NCBI GenBank assembly: GCA_031286695.1 | Contig: JAITTY010000005.1 | Span: forward strand, 806,001-870,000 | DNA: 64,000 nucleotides | Origin: Sphingobacterium sp. | GTDB taxonomy: Bacteria > Bacteroidota > Bacteroidia > Sphingobacteriales > Sphingobacteriaceae | Direction of reading: 5' to 3' | Shown: positions 25,435 to 33,622 of the stretch, piece by piece | How the letters are laid out: the number at the start of each line of letters is the position of its first letter | How positions within the stretch are numbered: the first letter of the stretch is position 1 | Notes under the pieces: generated by a model | Database searches by the model: none | The model's input: the letters and a program-made list of their open reading frames with translations, nothing else | What the model was told of the DNA's origin: nothing | Program-made: the position numbers and the translations under genes

Positions 25435-26217
25435 TTAACCTTTGAACGTAGGTACCGCTGCAAACTTGTGTGCAGACTGTTGTACACGTTTACGAATAAG
25501 TTCGTCTATAACCGGGTCGCCCGATGTACCTTTTAAAATAAATCCATCGATTTGCGCATAAGTCATTCCCAGTTCATCTTCATCTGTCTGCCCTTCCCAA
25601 AGACCAGCAGACGGACTTTTATACTGAATGGATTCGGGTACACCCAAATATTTAGCCAGGGTATACACTTCCTGTTTGGTAACCATTGCCAACGGGTTCA
25701 GGTCATAGGCACCGTCGCCCCATTTCGTAAAATAACCTACCGTAGCTTCGGCCATATTCCCCGTACCAATCACAAATCTACTTCCCAGTTGCGCAAATTG
25801 ATACAAATACGTCATACGAACACGTGGGCGAATATTTGCAAGGCTCAAGGCGCGGTTAGCGGCTGTGGCTTCCGTGACAAATTGTTCTTGATGAATTGCC
25901 AACGCATCCACAGCAGACTGAATGTCAAACACATGAAATGGAAAATCAAACTTCTGAATAAGCTCCATCGCATGCTGATGGCTTTTACTATTATCCATAT
26001 CGCTGCCATAGGGCATCATGACCAAGTGCACATCTACTTCTGCTAACCGACATAAGCAGGCCACAACACTGCAGTCGATACCACCGCTCATTCCCAATAC
26101 AAGTCCTTTACGGCCGGCCGATTTCACTTGCTGAGCAATCCAGGATGCCATCAATTGTGCATACTGTGCTACGTTTTCATCCTGGATGAAAAACGGTTTG
26201 TTTACGCTATTTTCCAT
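25435..26217 (-). CDS. nadE: NH3-dependent NAD synthetase
   Basis: This 260-residue cytoplasmic enzyme amidates nicotinate adenine dinucleotide to NAD using ATP and ammonia. The PP-loop LGMSGGIDCSVVACL (near residue 45) is the ATP-pyrophosphatase signature, and GTGNMAEATVGYFTKWGDGAYDLNPLAMVTKQEV (near residue 150) is the conserved NAD synthetase region. No glutaminase domain is present, so it is the short ammonia-dependent type. The start overlaps the end of nadV by 11 bp, which shows tight coupling within the NAD operon. Confidence 0.93.
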   Translation of the reverse strand: MENSVNKPFFIQDENVAQYAQLMASWIAQQVKSAGRKGLVLGMSGGIDCSVVACLCRLAEVDVHLVMMPYGSDMDNSKSHQHAMELIQKFDFPFHVFDIQSAVDALAIHQEQFVTEATAANRALSLANIRPRVRMTYLYQFAQLGSRFVIGTGNMAEATVGYFTKWGDGAYDLNPLAMVTKQEVYTLAKYLGVPESIQYKSPSAGLWEGQTDEDELGMTYAQIDGFILKGTSGDPVIDELIRKRVQQSAHKFAAVPTFKG

Positions 26218-27715
26218 ATACTCGAATTGTTTCAGTTTTTAATCGATTTCTGATTTCCTCAAAGCTGCATGTACGAATGAATTCACCATTCAAATAACAC
26301 TCTTGCAGCAAGTTTCTATTTTCCAGTTCAGCTACAGTTTGTGGATTCAGATTGTCTACTAAACGAAATTCATCATTTTCGAATACCACAGCCACCATAC
26401 CTTTTTGTGACTTCTTAAAGTTTCCAGTATCGGTAGCCGGACGTTTCTGAATTGCTTTAAATTCTCCATTGACAATTTCGGCAGTCCCTTTTAATGCAAA
26501 GCCAAAGGTGTCACGTGTGACATACTGATAGGTATACGAACCTATTCCCAATATGGTATTCGTAGAAGCAAAACCCTTATCCAGCAAACCTTGACAGATC
26601 TTATCCGCTCGATCGACTGTAATGGAATCACCGTACACTACGCCAATATGGGGATCCAGCTCCTTAAAGCCTTTGTTGTTAGTTGTACCTCCAAAAAGTT
26701 CAAACAAACGTTCGACGATACCTTTCTGCACAGTACTGCGATCAGATGCCGCATCGCCACAGATAATCTTCACGGGATCTCCACTATCGGGACGAATAAC
26801 AACCTTCCCCTCCCTAGCCATAATAAGATCTTTCAATTGTGGCAATACATTGTCAACTACATTCCAGAGGTCATAGGTATCCGATACGATGGAGATATTA
26901 CCACTTGGATACACCGTTGTAATTAAATGTCGAAATGCTTCCACCTCATCTTCTCCGTACGAACACATCACACTGTGCTCCGTAGACGGGGTATACATCA
27001 TCACATCACTTTTTGCTTGATAGTAGGATTTCAGATACTCCCGAACAGACAATGTAGCGGAGACACCGAAGCTCAACAGATGCCCCCCAGCTGTACGATA
27101 AGCGGTTTCAGGGGAGCCCATGCCACGCATAGAAAAATCACCTGCTTGGGTAAAGACTTTATTGACGTCTCCCGTTTTCTCGGCGAAACCCGTCAATAAT
27201 CTTTTATAGCGATCTGCGATTGTCGCAGCTGTCATCGGAGACCAGATGTAAGCCGATAATTGTGTTTCCAGATAACCCGGAAGCCAGAAAAAATCGGGAT
27301 GTGTATTTTCAATCGTAAACATCGGTACGCCAATAGGCACCAAGCTCCCTTCCTGCAACGCATTTACCTTGATTGGAAGATACCCCAGCCGATGTAAGTC
27401 GCGAATATGTTTAGATTCATGCATCGCCGCAAACTTTGCATTTGTATTTTCAAAAACAGCTGCTATCGCCTCTTCGTAAGCCGCCACAACCTCTTCTTCC
27501 GGTTGAGCAAAAAAGTTCTCATCAAATGAATTGGTGATTTCGGCCAGCGCGCCCTGCAGTCCAAAGAAAACAACATGACTAATGCCTTCCAGGCGAGACA
27601 TGCGTGGCGTCCAAGTCTCATAAACCCATTCCGTATGTGCTGGATATTGATCCTTATGGCACAATTTATAACCATCCGTCCAAAGTATTGGATTCTTGTT
27701 CATTGATTTAAACAT
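26207..27715 (-). CDS. nadV: Nicotinamide phosphoribosyltransferase
   Basis: This 502-residue enzyme condenses nicotinamide with PRPP to give NMN, and resembles eukaryotic NAMPT and phage NadV. The N-terminal TDGYKLCHKDQYP, the central RMGSPETAYRTAGGHLLSF-like stretch (MRGMGSPETAYRTAGG) and MMYTPSTEHSVMCSYGEDE are conserved, and VIRPDSGDP near residue 310 is the hallmark PRPP-binding motif. It overlaps the prs gene by 8 bp, so PRPP supply and use are coupled. ATG at 27703 is an equally possible start, giving a protein four residues shorter. No NMN adenylyltransferase lies in the operon. Confidence 0.92.
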   Translation of the reverse strand: MFKSMNKNPILWTDGYKLCHKDQYPAHTEWVYETWTPRMSRLEGISHVVFFGLQGALAEITNSFDENFFAQPEEEVVAAYEEAIAAVFENTNAKFAAMHESKHIRDLHRLGYLPIKVNALQEGSLVPIGVPMFTIENTHPDFFWLPGYLETQLSAYIWSPMTAATIADRYKRLLTGFAEKTGDVNKVFTQAGDFSMRGMGSPETAYRTAGGHLLSFGVSATLSVREYLKSYYQAKSDVMMYTPSTEHSVMCSYGEDEVEAFRHLITTVYPSGNISIVSDTYDLWNVVDNVLPQLKDLIMAREGKVVIRPDSGDPVKIICGDAASDRSTVQKGIVERLFELFGGTTNNKGFKELDPHIGVVYGDSITVDRADKICQGLLDKGFASTNTILGIGSYTYQYVTRDTFGFALKGTAEIVNGEFKAIQKRPATDTGNFKKSQKGMVAVVFENDEFRLVDNLNPQTVAELENRNLLQECYLNGEFIRTCSFEEIRNRLKTETIRVYGK

Positions 27716-28520
27716 AGCTTTCAGTCGTTAAGTTGATGTAATTTATTTTGGGGTGCTTGGTATCCATCATGGAATTGGTGGTAAAGACACAGGCTATCGG
27801 TGAATCATCATCCAGTAATGTGCCTTTAAAAATGCGAGGTTCACAATGTGTGACCAAAAGATAGACAGCACTGGCACCCATTTCTTTCAAAATTTTCCCT
27901 GCCCAAAGAAAAGTTCCACCTGCAGAACATAGGTCATCGACAATAATGCATTTTGCCCCGAGTGGAATATCTCCGGCCTTAAGTTCCATCCCCTCGATTC
28001 GGCCTGTTTGCGGGTTCCGCTTCTTCTCAAAAACACAGCTCTTTTCATAGCCGCTATTGACATAACGTGCCGCAGCCCCTTTATCTGGAAAAACAATCCG
28101 ATCTTGATCCGAAAAATCAAGTTTTTCCATTAATTGTGGCAACCAGTCCAATGCCGGATAAATCCCTACACTGTTCGCCAGTAGCTCCAGCGTCACATTG
28201 GAATGCGGCTCGACAACAGATACCGTATCAAAGCATAAACTATTTATAAAATCAGCCACATACTGTAAGGTAAACAAATCGCCTTCAATCTTCCGATCCA
28301 TACGGCTATAAGGCATATAATGGATCAGTAAGCGGCAGGATTCAGTGGGCACTTCGTCTATTCGCTTCTTGACAAAAAGCAAGCGGATTAAATCCCCATC
28401 CTCCTGATAAGTAAATTCAATAAGGTTGTTCTTGAAGATCAACTGATCAAAATCTTTCACTTTTGTCTCCCCATTTGGAAACTGCTCTGTGACTATCTGA
28501 TGCTTATTTAATACAATCAT
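27708..28520 (-). CDS. prs: Ribose-phosphate pyrophosphokinase, short phage-like type
   Basis: This 270-residue protein makes PRPP from ribose 5-phosphate and ATP. MPYSRMDR matches the PYxRQDR ATP-binding flag of the family, and CIIVDDLCSAGGTF near residue 190 is the PRPP-binding loop. It is about 45 residues shorter than housekeeping Prs (about 315 residues) and the usual DLHxxQ motif reads VEPHSN. Such short versions are paired with nadV in some phages and bacteria as a dedicated NAD salvage pair. It is the first gene of the operon and is preceded by two operator palindromes. A separate housekeeping prs is expected elsewhere on the chromosome. Confidence 0.85.
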   Translation of the reverse strand: MIVLNKHQIVTEQFPNGETKVKDFDQLIFKNNLIEFTYQEDGDLIRLLFVKKRIDEVPTESCRLLIHYMPYSRMDRKIEGDLFTLQYVADFINSLCFDTVSVVEPHSNVTLELLANSVGIYPALDWLPQLMEKLDFSDQDRIVFPDKGAAARYVNSGYEKSCVFEKKRNPQTGRIEGMELKAGDIPLGAKCIIVDDLCSAGGTFLWAGKILKEMGASAVYLLVTHCEPRIFKGTLLDDDSPIACVFTTNSMMDTKHPKINYINLTTESYV

Positions 28521-28544
28521 AGCTTTATATTTTGCTTCCTACTA

Positions 28545-28563
28545 TTGAGTACTTTTTACTCAA
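28545..28563. promoter_or_regulatory. Operator palindrome 1 of the NAD operon
   Basis: TTGAGTACTTTTTACTCAA is a perfect 7-bp inverted repeat (TTGAGTA/TACTCAA) around a 5-bp centre, 25 bp before the prs start. The location and the NrtR gene at the end of the operon make it the likely NrtR binding site. I do not have the family consensus to compare. Confidence 0.7.
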
Positions 28564-28599
28564 CAAATATGAGGATTAAATTTAAGCCTGCAAAACATA

Positions 28600-28618
28600 T
28601 TGAGTACTTTTTACTCAC
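28600..28618. promoter_or_regulatory. Operator palindrome 2 of the NAD operon
   Basis: TTGAGTACTTTTTACTCAC repeats operator 1 with a single change in the last base. The two sites are 55 bp apart start to start, close to five helical turns, so two dimers would sit on the same DNA face. Confidence 0.65.
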
Positions 28619-28850
28619 AAATACCAAAACAACACATATAAAACTGAAAATCAGCCAAATAATTTAATAAAGACCGGGTAACTTAACTATTCACCCAACA
28701 TTTCTAAATATCGAGCATAAATCTGATTTCCTGATTAGCGTATGGACAATCAAGATAGATATAAAACCGAAACACACGCATACCATCTAGTATCTAATAA
28801 CAATTTTTAATCAATATTTAGACAGTTATCAGTCAGTGATTATACAATCT

Positions 28851-28913
28851 GCACTGAGTCATCACTGAACAAGCACTGAACAATCACTGAACGATCACTG
28901 AACAAGCACCGAC
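28851..28913. repeat. 11-bp tandem repeat, 5.7 copies
   Basis: The units are GCACTGAGTCA, TCACTGAACAA, GCACTGAACAA, TCACTGAACGA, TCACTGAACAA and a partial GCACCGAC. The core CACTGA is invariant in the five full copies. An inverted CAGTGA lies just upstream at 28834-28839. At 11 bp per unit the cores fall on nearly the same helix face. Confidence 0.85.
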
Positions 28914-29226
28914 AAAAGACGGAATTTGTCTCCTATATGATCTCCGTTTGCTGCTATAGCTTCCCACTCTTCGTTTGATTAACGGACAGAAAGAAAAATC
29001 CCGACTGCAAGACAAAAAAAAGCAACGGAAACATCTACTGCACACGCTTATAGGAGATGTTTAGATGATAAAAAAAATACGGAAAGACAGTTACAATAAA
29101 AATTAGCTGATTATAGGGATGGAAATTTTACGATAAAACATGATCTTTGTCTATACCATAGTCACAAAATTCTTTGTCAGCACATTTGTGGGCTGAGTGA
29201 GATTTTGAATTACTTAAGCATAAAGC

Positions 29227-29718
29227 ATGGAATTAGCCAATCTTATAAAACAGGATATTGAGTCAATCTTACAAATTGAATCTCAAGACATCAAACAATT
29301 GGTCGAGGACTATCGCGAAGACTTAATGGATTCGGAAACCTATGACGCTATTGATGCGTACAATATGCTCTATTCAAATATTTACGAAATGTCTGAGGAA
29401 GAGTACCTCGATGCTTTTCGAACCTTAAGTGAAGCTTATCCAAACTTTGGTAAAGCAGATGAAAATGACGTCCAAAAATCAATCGCTGAATTGGAACGAT
29501 TAAAACATGCTTTTAATGAACTACAGCTCCACACAACGGAAGGCAAACAGCTTTTAGCACTACAATTAGCCGTTTTGGAATTGGACATTCAGGTCTATCG
29601 AAAACTCACCTCGTCACCGACTACAATGGAGATACAAGCTGAAATCAATTTATTGGAATCCGAATCGTTTGGATTAACCAATCAGATCAATCAGTTTTTA
29701 GAACAATACCACGATTAG
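29227..29718 (+). CDS. Hypothetical acidic helical protein
   Basis: I do not recognise this 163-residue protein. It is acidic, without signal peptide, and appears almost wholly helical, with long heptad-like stretches (about 80-130: KSIAELERLKHAFNELQ and LLALQLAVLELDIQVY). The next gene begins 2 bp after its stop, so it is the first gene of a three-gene unit that ends in a YiiX-like hydrolase. Confidence 0.6.
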   Translation: MELANLIKQDIESILQIESQDIKQLVEDYREDLMDSETYDAIDAYNMLYSNIYEMSEEEYLDAFRTLSEAYPNFGKADENDVQKSIAELERLKHAFNELQLHTTEGKQLLALQLAVLELDIQVYRKLTSSPTTMEIQAEINLLESESFGLTNQINQFLEQYHD

Positions 29719-29720
29719 TC

Positions 29721-30677
29721 ATGCGATCATTTTATACGATGAATCGCTTAGGGTTCAAAACAGGTCTTTACTTACTTTGTTGGCTATCATTCCTGCCAAC
29801 GGTACTTTTTTCTTCTCAAAGCAGGATGGTGTTTGATATACAGCAACAGACAGGCGACAGACTGCCCTTTTACATCAGCGACCAAGGAATACTTTGTTAC
29901 AATTTGTCGGCTGCGGAGAATCAAATCAACACAATTCAGGTTGATTTAAACGCGGTATTTACAAATTCAACGGTAGAGCATCTTCGATCAAAGCACTATG
30001 AGCTATCCGATACAACAATAACGATCATTAGCTTTGATAGTCCTCCCATTTCCGCCAGTTATAAGATTACCGATCACAAATTTGTTGTATCCAAATCCTC
30101 AAATTGGCCACCTAGCATGCAGCCGGCAGTTCGCACGATGGCGTTGGATAGTCTGAAGCACATAGAGGCACTGTTTGACACGAATGACCTCCATGGCCTC
30201 CTGCAACTCGAAACGACCATGCTCCCTTTTGAAAATATACTTTTATTTTTTAGTCAGCTGCATGGATTTTCCACAGTAGAGGAATTTAGCAGCAATGCCA
30301 TTCATCGGATTTTAGAAAAGGATCAGTATGCTATTGCCAAACAATTTCATCACTTATTTCTGACGAGAAACAGAAAAGTCGATGATTTCGAAGTACTGAA
30401 GGCGGCAATAGAAAAAAACGACATAGATTTTATCCGTAAAACCTCTTTAAATAGTCTAAACCGTCTGGGTATAGATGAAGTTAAAGCGGACTATAGCTTC
30501 ACACAATGCACATTACTTGGAAAAGCCATATTAATGAAAAACAACATAGCCATAGATTATCTTTTAAAGAAAGGTGCCAGCACGGAGAAAGTATATCAAT
30601 ATGAATCCGACGTATTATCTGCTTTTCAACTCGCCGAAAGGACCAAGTCAAAGAAAATCATGAAACTATTTCAGTAA
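29721..30677 (+). CDS. Hypothetical exported protein with ankyrin-like C-terminus
   Basis: This 318-residue protein has an N-terminal hydrophobic segment (GFKTGLYLLCWLSFLPTVLF, about residues 10-30) that serves as signal or anchor. The middle has no family that I recognise. The last 100 residues look like degenerate ankyrin repeats, for example TLLGKAILMKNNIAIDYLLKKGAS. The gene sits 2 bp after the preceding gene and 16 bp before the YiiX-like gene. ATG at 29739 is an alternative start that still includes the hydrophobic segment. Confidence 0.6.
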   Translation: MRSFYTMNRLGFKTGLYLLCWLSFLPTVLFSSQSRMVFDIQQQTGDRLPFYISDQGILCYNLSAAENQINTIQVDLNAVFTNSTVEHLRSKHYELSDTTITIISFDSPPISASYKITDHKFVVSKSSNWPPSMQPAVRTMALDSLKHIEALFDTNDLHGLLQLETTMLPFENILLFFSQLHGFSTVEEFSSNAIHRILEKDQYAIAKQFHHLFLTRNRKVDDFEVLKAAIEKNDIDFIRKTSLNSLNRLGIDEVKADYSFTQCTLLGKAILMKNNIAIDYLLKKGASTEKVYQYESDVLSAFQLAERTKSKKIMKLFQ

Positions 30678-30693
30678 CTTCATCGATAAAACA

Positions 30694-31371
30694 ATGAAAA
30701 AGACACTTATTTATCTGATATCCCTTGTTAGTTATCTTATGATCACCGCAGTGCTGACACTACCAGTCCATGCGCAAAAAAAGCCGATGATTTCCAAGCA
30801 ATCGAAAGCTAATTCAAAATTACCCCAGTTCAACGATGGCGATATGATCTTTCAGTCTTCTATTTCACCGCAATGCAAGGCCATCCAATTAGCAACGCGT
30901 TCTCCCTATTCCCATTGTGGCATTATTTTTTACGAACAAGGCAAACCTTACGTGTTGGAAGCCGTACAGCCTGTAACTGTAACGAAGCTGGAACACTGGA
31001 TTGCGCGTGGCGAAAAGCAGCATTACGCCGTCAAACGCCTCAAAAATGCCAACAATGTACTAAACAGCTCGACAATAGCCAAAATGAAAGCAATCGGCAA
31101 AGATTTTATCGGCAAAAATTACGACGCGACATTCGAATGGTCAGACGATAAGATCTATTGCTCGGAATTGATCTGGAAAATATACCAACGTGGAGCAGAC
31201 ATCGAAATTGGGAAGCTGGAAAAGCTGAAAGATTTTGATTTAAGCAGTCCCGAAGTAAAAGCTAAATTGAAAGAGCGTTATGGCAATACTGTTCCCCTGA
31301 ACGAAACCGTCATATCCCCCGCTTCAATCTTTAATAGTCCATTGTTGATTACGGTGACGAGTAATTATTAA
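30694..31371 (+). CDS. YiiX-like permuted NlpC/P60 cysteine hydrolase
   Basis: This 225-residue protein belongs to the YiiX/YebB group of permuted papain-like NlpC/P60 enzymes, in which the histidine precedes the cysteine. H74 lies in SPYSHCGIIFYE and C156 in KIYCSELIWKIYQRG, and the start NDGDMIFQ is typical. A signal peptide (ending near PVHAQ, residue 28) exports it to the periplasm or envelope. Family members are thought to cleave amide or ester bonds in cell-wall peptides or lipids. Together with its two cotranscribed unknown partners it may form an envelope-acting unit. Confidence 0.85.
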   Translation: MKKTLIYLISLVSYLMITAVLTLPVHAQKKPMISKQSKANSKLPQFNDGDMIFQSSISPQCKAIQLATRSPYSHCGIIFYEQGKPYVLEAVQPVTVTKLEHWIARGEKQHYAVKRLKNANNVLNSSTIAKMKAIGKDFIGKNYDATFEWSDDKIYCSELIWKIYQRGADIEIGKLEKLKDFDLSSPEVKAKLKERYGNTVPLNETVISPASIFNSPLLITVTSNY

Positions 31372-31406
31372 GCAGGCTCTCTCCTTTATTTTTGAAACCG
31401 CCGCCT

Positions 31407-32387
31407 CTATTTTTGAAGCAGAACTGCCTTGCCACCGTTTAATTTACTTTCTTCGGCGGCGTCAATAAATGCGCATATTGCCAAGGTTTCCTTTTCGTCC
31501 ACCGGACTTACGCCCGTTTCGAAAAACGGAAGGATCTTATCCAACAAGGGGCCGTAGCCCATAAATTGTCCCAAATGCACAATCCGATCTTTTAAAAAAA
31601 CCGTACCACCAAAATCATCCTTCCCCTCGCGAATGCCACGGAGTGAGGCAATTCTTCCATCCGCCCAGTCCCCAACATAAAACGAAGTACCCTCTTCCTG
31701 AACAGTCCTTACCGAACGACATCCCGGTCCCATCAACGCAAATAACATTTCAACCCCATGGATGCCATACCAATAGAGATCCTTATGTGAAGGTTCCGTT
31801 ACCGCCGGACAATAGACATCAGCCCCAATAATATTGGCTCGATCCAATTCCTGAAGCCCATTAATGTAACGCAATGAGCTTGAGGAAAAAACAGGACAAT
31901 CGTAGTTTTTTGCCGTTTCAAAAATTTTGAAAGCGTCCGCATAGGAATTCGCTATTGGTTTATCGATAAATAAAGGTTTTTTAGCTTTGATTACTTGAAG
32001 TGCCTGTTCCAAATGTAGATTTCCATCATTTGTCTCCAAAAGCACATAATCTACTTTCTTCAATAGTTCGGCAATACTTGATACAATCGAAACCCCGAGC
32101 TGTTGCACTTCCGCTGTAATTTTCGGAATACGCGCGATACTTAAAGGGATTGTTTTGCTTCCATAGGGATAAGCCGCAACAACCCTGAATTTTCCATAGG
32201 GATGATTGCTGGCAGCCGTATTAATCGCTCTTGTAAAAGCAACGGCGTGTGTAATGTCCAGTCCGATGATTCCTATTTTTTTTACGCTCTCTTGCCTCGA
32301 GAACACCTTGTTATTCGCATTAACGGCATAGGATAGTCCAAATGCAAAAGAGGACATCAGGAATTTTTTTCTATTCATTTGATTCAT
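31407..32387 (-). CDS. Gfo/Idh/MocA family oxidoreductase
   Basis: This 326-residue protein has an N-terminal Rossmann domain (KKIGIIGLDITHAVAF, about residue 37) and the conserved DKPIANSYADAF (about residue 140), with the lysine-proline pair of the family, followed by the alpha/beta substrate domain. The N-terminus NRKKFLMSSFAFGLSYAV looks like a Tat-type or Sec signal, as is common for Bacteroidota members that work in the periplasm. It probably oxidises or reduces a sugar with bound NAD(P). It is the last gene of the seven-gene catabolic operon and overlaps the M20 gene by 17 bp. ATG at 32378 is an alternative start. Confidence 0.85.
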   Translation of the reverse strand: MNQMNRKKFLMSSFAFGLSYAVNANNKVFSRQESVKKIGIIGLDITHAVAFTRAINTAASNHPYGKFRVVAAYPYGSKTIPLSIARIPKITAEVQQLGVSIVSSIAELLKKVDYVLLETNDGNLHLEQALQVIKAKKPLFIDKPIANSYADAFKIFETAKNYDCPVFSSSSLRYINGLQELDRANIIGADVYCPAVTEPSHKDLYWYGIHGVEMLFALMGPGCRSVRTVQEEGTSFYVGDWADGRIASLRGIREGKDDFGGTVFLKDRIVHLGQFMGYGPLLDKILPFFETGVSPVDEKETLAICAFIDAAEESKLNGGKAVLLQK

Positions 32388-33582
32388 TCAAAAGAGAAAT
32401 AGCTGCATTGACCAAAACAGCTATGGATGTTTCGAAAGCCTTTTCATCCAGATTGAACTGTGGATTGTGAAGGCCATATTGGGTGGTAGAATCGTCGTTA
32501 TTTGTCCCTATTAACATGAATAACGAGGGATAACGATAAGAATAATAAGCAAAATCCTCGGCTGCCATCCAGATTTCGAGATCTTGTGGCACACTATTGC
32601 CCATCGTTTCCGCGATAATTGTTTTGACTTTTTGTGTTAATGCGGGATCGTTATAAAGTGCGGGATAACCATGGCGTACTTCAACTTCTACCTTTGCACC
32701 CAGCGATACGGGAAGCGTTGCGGCTATTTCAGCAACCATTTCCAGCGCTTCCTTGCGCCATACCTCATCCATGGTACGAAATGTTCCCGCTAATTTGACT
32801 TCTTCGGGAATAACATTGGCCGCGCCATCTCCAATAAAACGACCAAAGGTCAATACAGACGGTATATCAGGGTTGGCTTTCCGGCTGACAACTTGCTGTA
32901 ATGTGGTGAGCAACTGTGCGCCGATCATAATGGGGTCAACAGCCCGATGTGGCTCCGCAGCATGGCCACCACGTCCCTTAATGGTGAAATAGAATTCGTC
33001 ACTCGAGGCCATAAACCGGCCGGAACGTAAACCGACTTTTCCTACCGAAACACGAGGACTCACATGTAAACCCAGCACAGCTTTAATTGTTCCACCAAAA
33101 GATTCCAGAATCCCGGATTCCAAAACCTGAATCGCTCCCCCGGGAATCTTTTCCTCAGCAGGCTGAAATAGCAGTACAATTTTACCGGAAAACTCAGTTT
33201 TATAATCATTTAATAGGGATGCCGCCCCCAACAGATTAGCCGTATGAAAATCATGACCACAAGCATGCATGACACCGCTATTCTTCGATTTATAGTCCAC
33301 ATCATTTTGCTCATCTATCGGCAACGCATCAATATCAGCCCGTAATACCACAATATCATCACTCGCAGATTTCTGGCCGGTCAGTACAGCCACAACGCCT
33401 GTTTGAGCGACAACCTCAAATGGTATACCCAATTCCCGGAGTTGTTGCTGAATATAGGCACTTGTCTCGTATTCTTGAAAAGACAATTCAGGATGCTGAT
33501 GGATATGCCGGCGTATTGAAACGATTTTTGGAAAAACAGCCGCTATCTTGGCATTTAATTCTTTCAGTATTGGGTCGATCAT
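32371..33582 (-). CDS. M20 family amidohydrolase
   Basis: This 403-residue metallo-enzyme is of the N-acyl-amino-acid amidohydrolase / hippurate hydrolase type (M20D). VVLRADIDALPIDE, MHACGHDFHTANLLGA (metal-binding C and H), LFQPAEEKIPGGA (catalytic Glu), GLHVSPR and the C-terminal AAEDFAYYS supply the di-metal site. No signal peptide is seen, so it works in the cytoplasm. In this operon it probably removes an N-acyl group from an intermediate before the aminotransferase acts, which is an inference from context. Confidence 0.9.
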   Translation of the reverse strand: MIDPILKELNAKIAAVFPKIVSIRRHIHQHPELSFQEYETSAYIQQQLRELGIPFEVVAQTGVVAVLTGQKSASDDIVVLRADIDALPIDEQNDVDYKSKNSGVMHACGHDFHTANLLGAASLLNDYKTEFSGKIVLLFQPAEEKIPGGAIQVLESGILESFGGTIKAVLGLHVSPRVSVGKVGLRSGRFMASSDEFYFTIKGRGGHAAEPHRAVDPIMIGAQLLTTLQQVVSRKANPDIPSVLTFGRFIGDGAANVIPEEVKLAGTFRTMDEVWRKEALEMVAEIAATLPVSLGAKVEVEVRHGYPALYNDPALTQKVKTIIAETMGNSVPQDLEIWMAAEDFAYYSYRYPSLFMLIGTNNDDSTTQYGLHNPQFNLDEKAFETSIAVLVNAAISLLNESNE

Positions 33583-33622
33583 CTGGATAAGTTTTAAGAG
33601 TCTAACAAGTCAACAAGTTAAG

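Larger units (their letters stand above)
28521..29226. other. 706-bp divergent intergenic region
   Basis: This gap between the NAD operon and a hypothetical gene holds the two palindromic operators at 28545-28618 and an 11-bp tandem repeat at 28851-28913. The rest (28619-28850 and 28914-29226) is AT-rich with no coding region or RNA that I can support. Confidence 0.55.

Noticed and set aside
28851..28913. CRISPR-like array
   Set aside because: The units are 11 bp and directly adjacent without spacers, and no cas gene is present.
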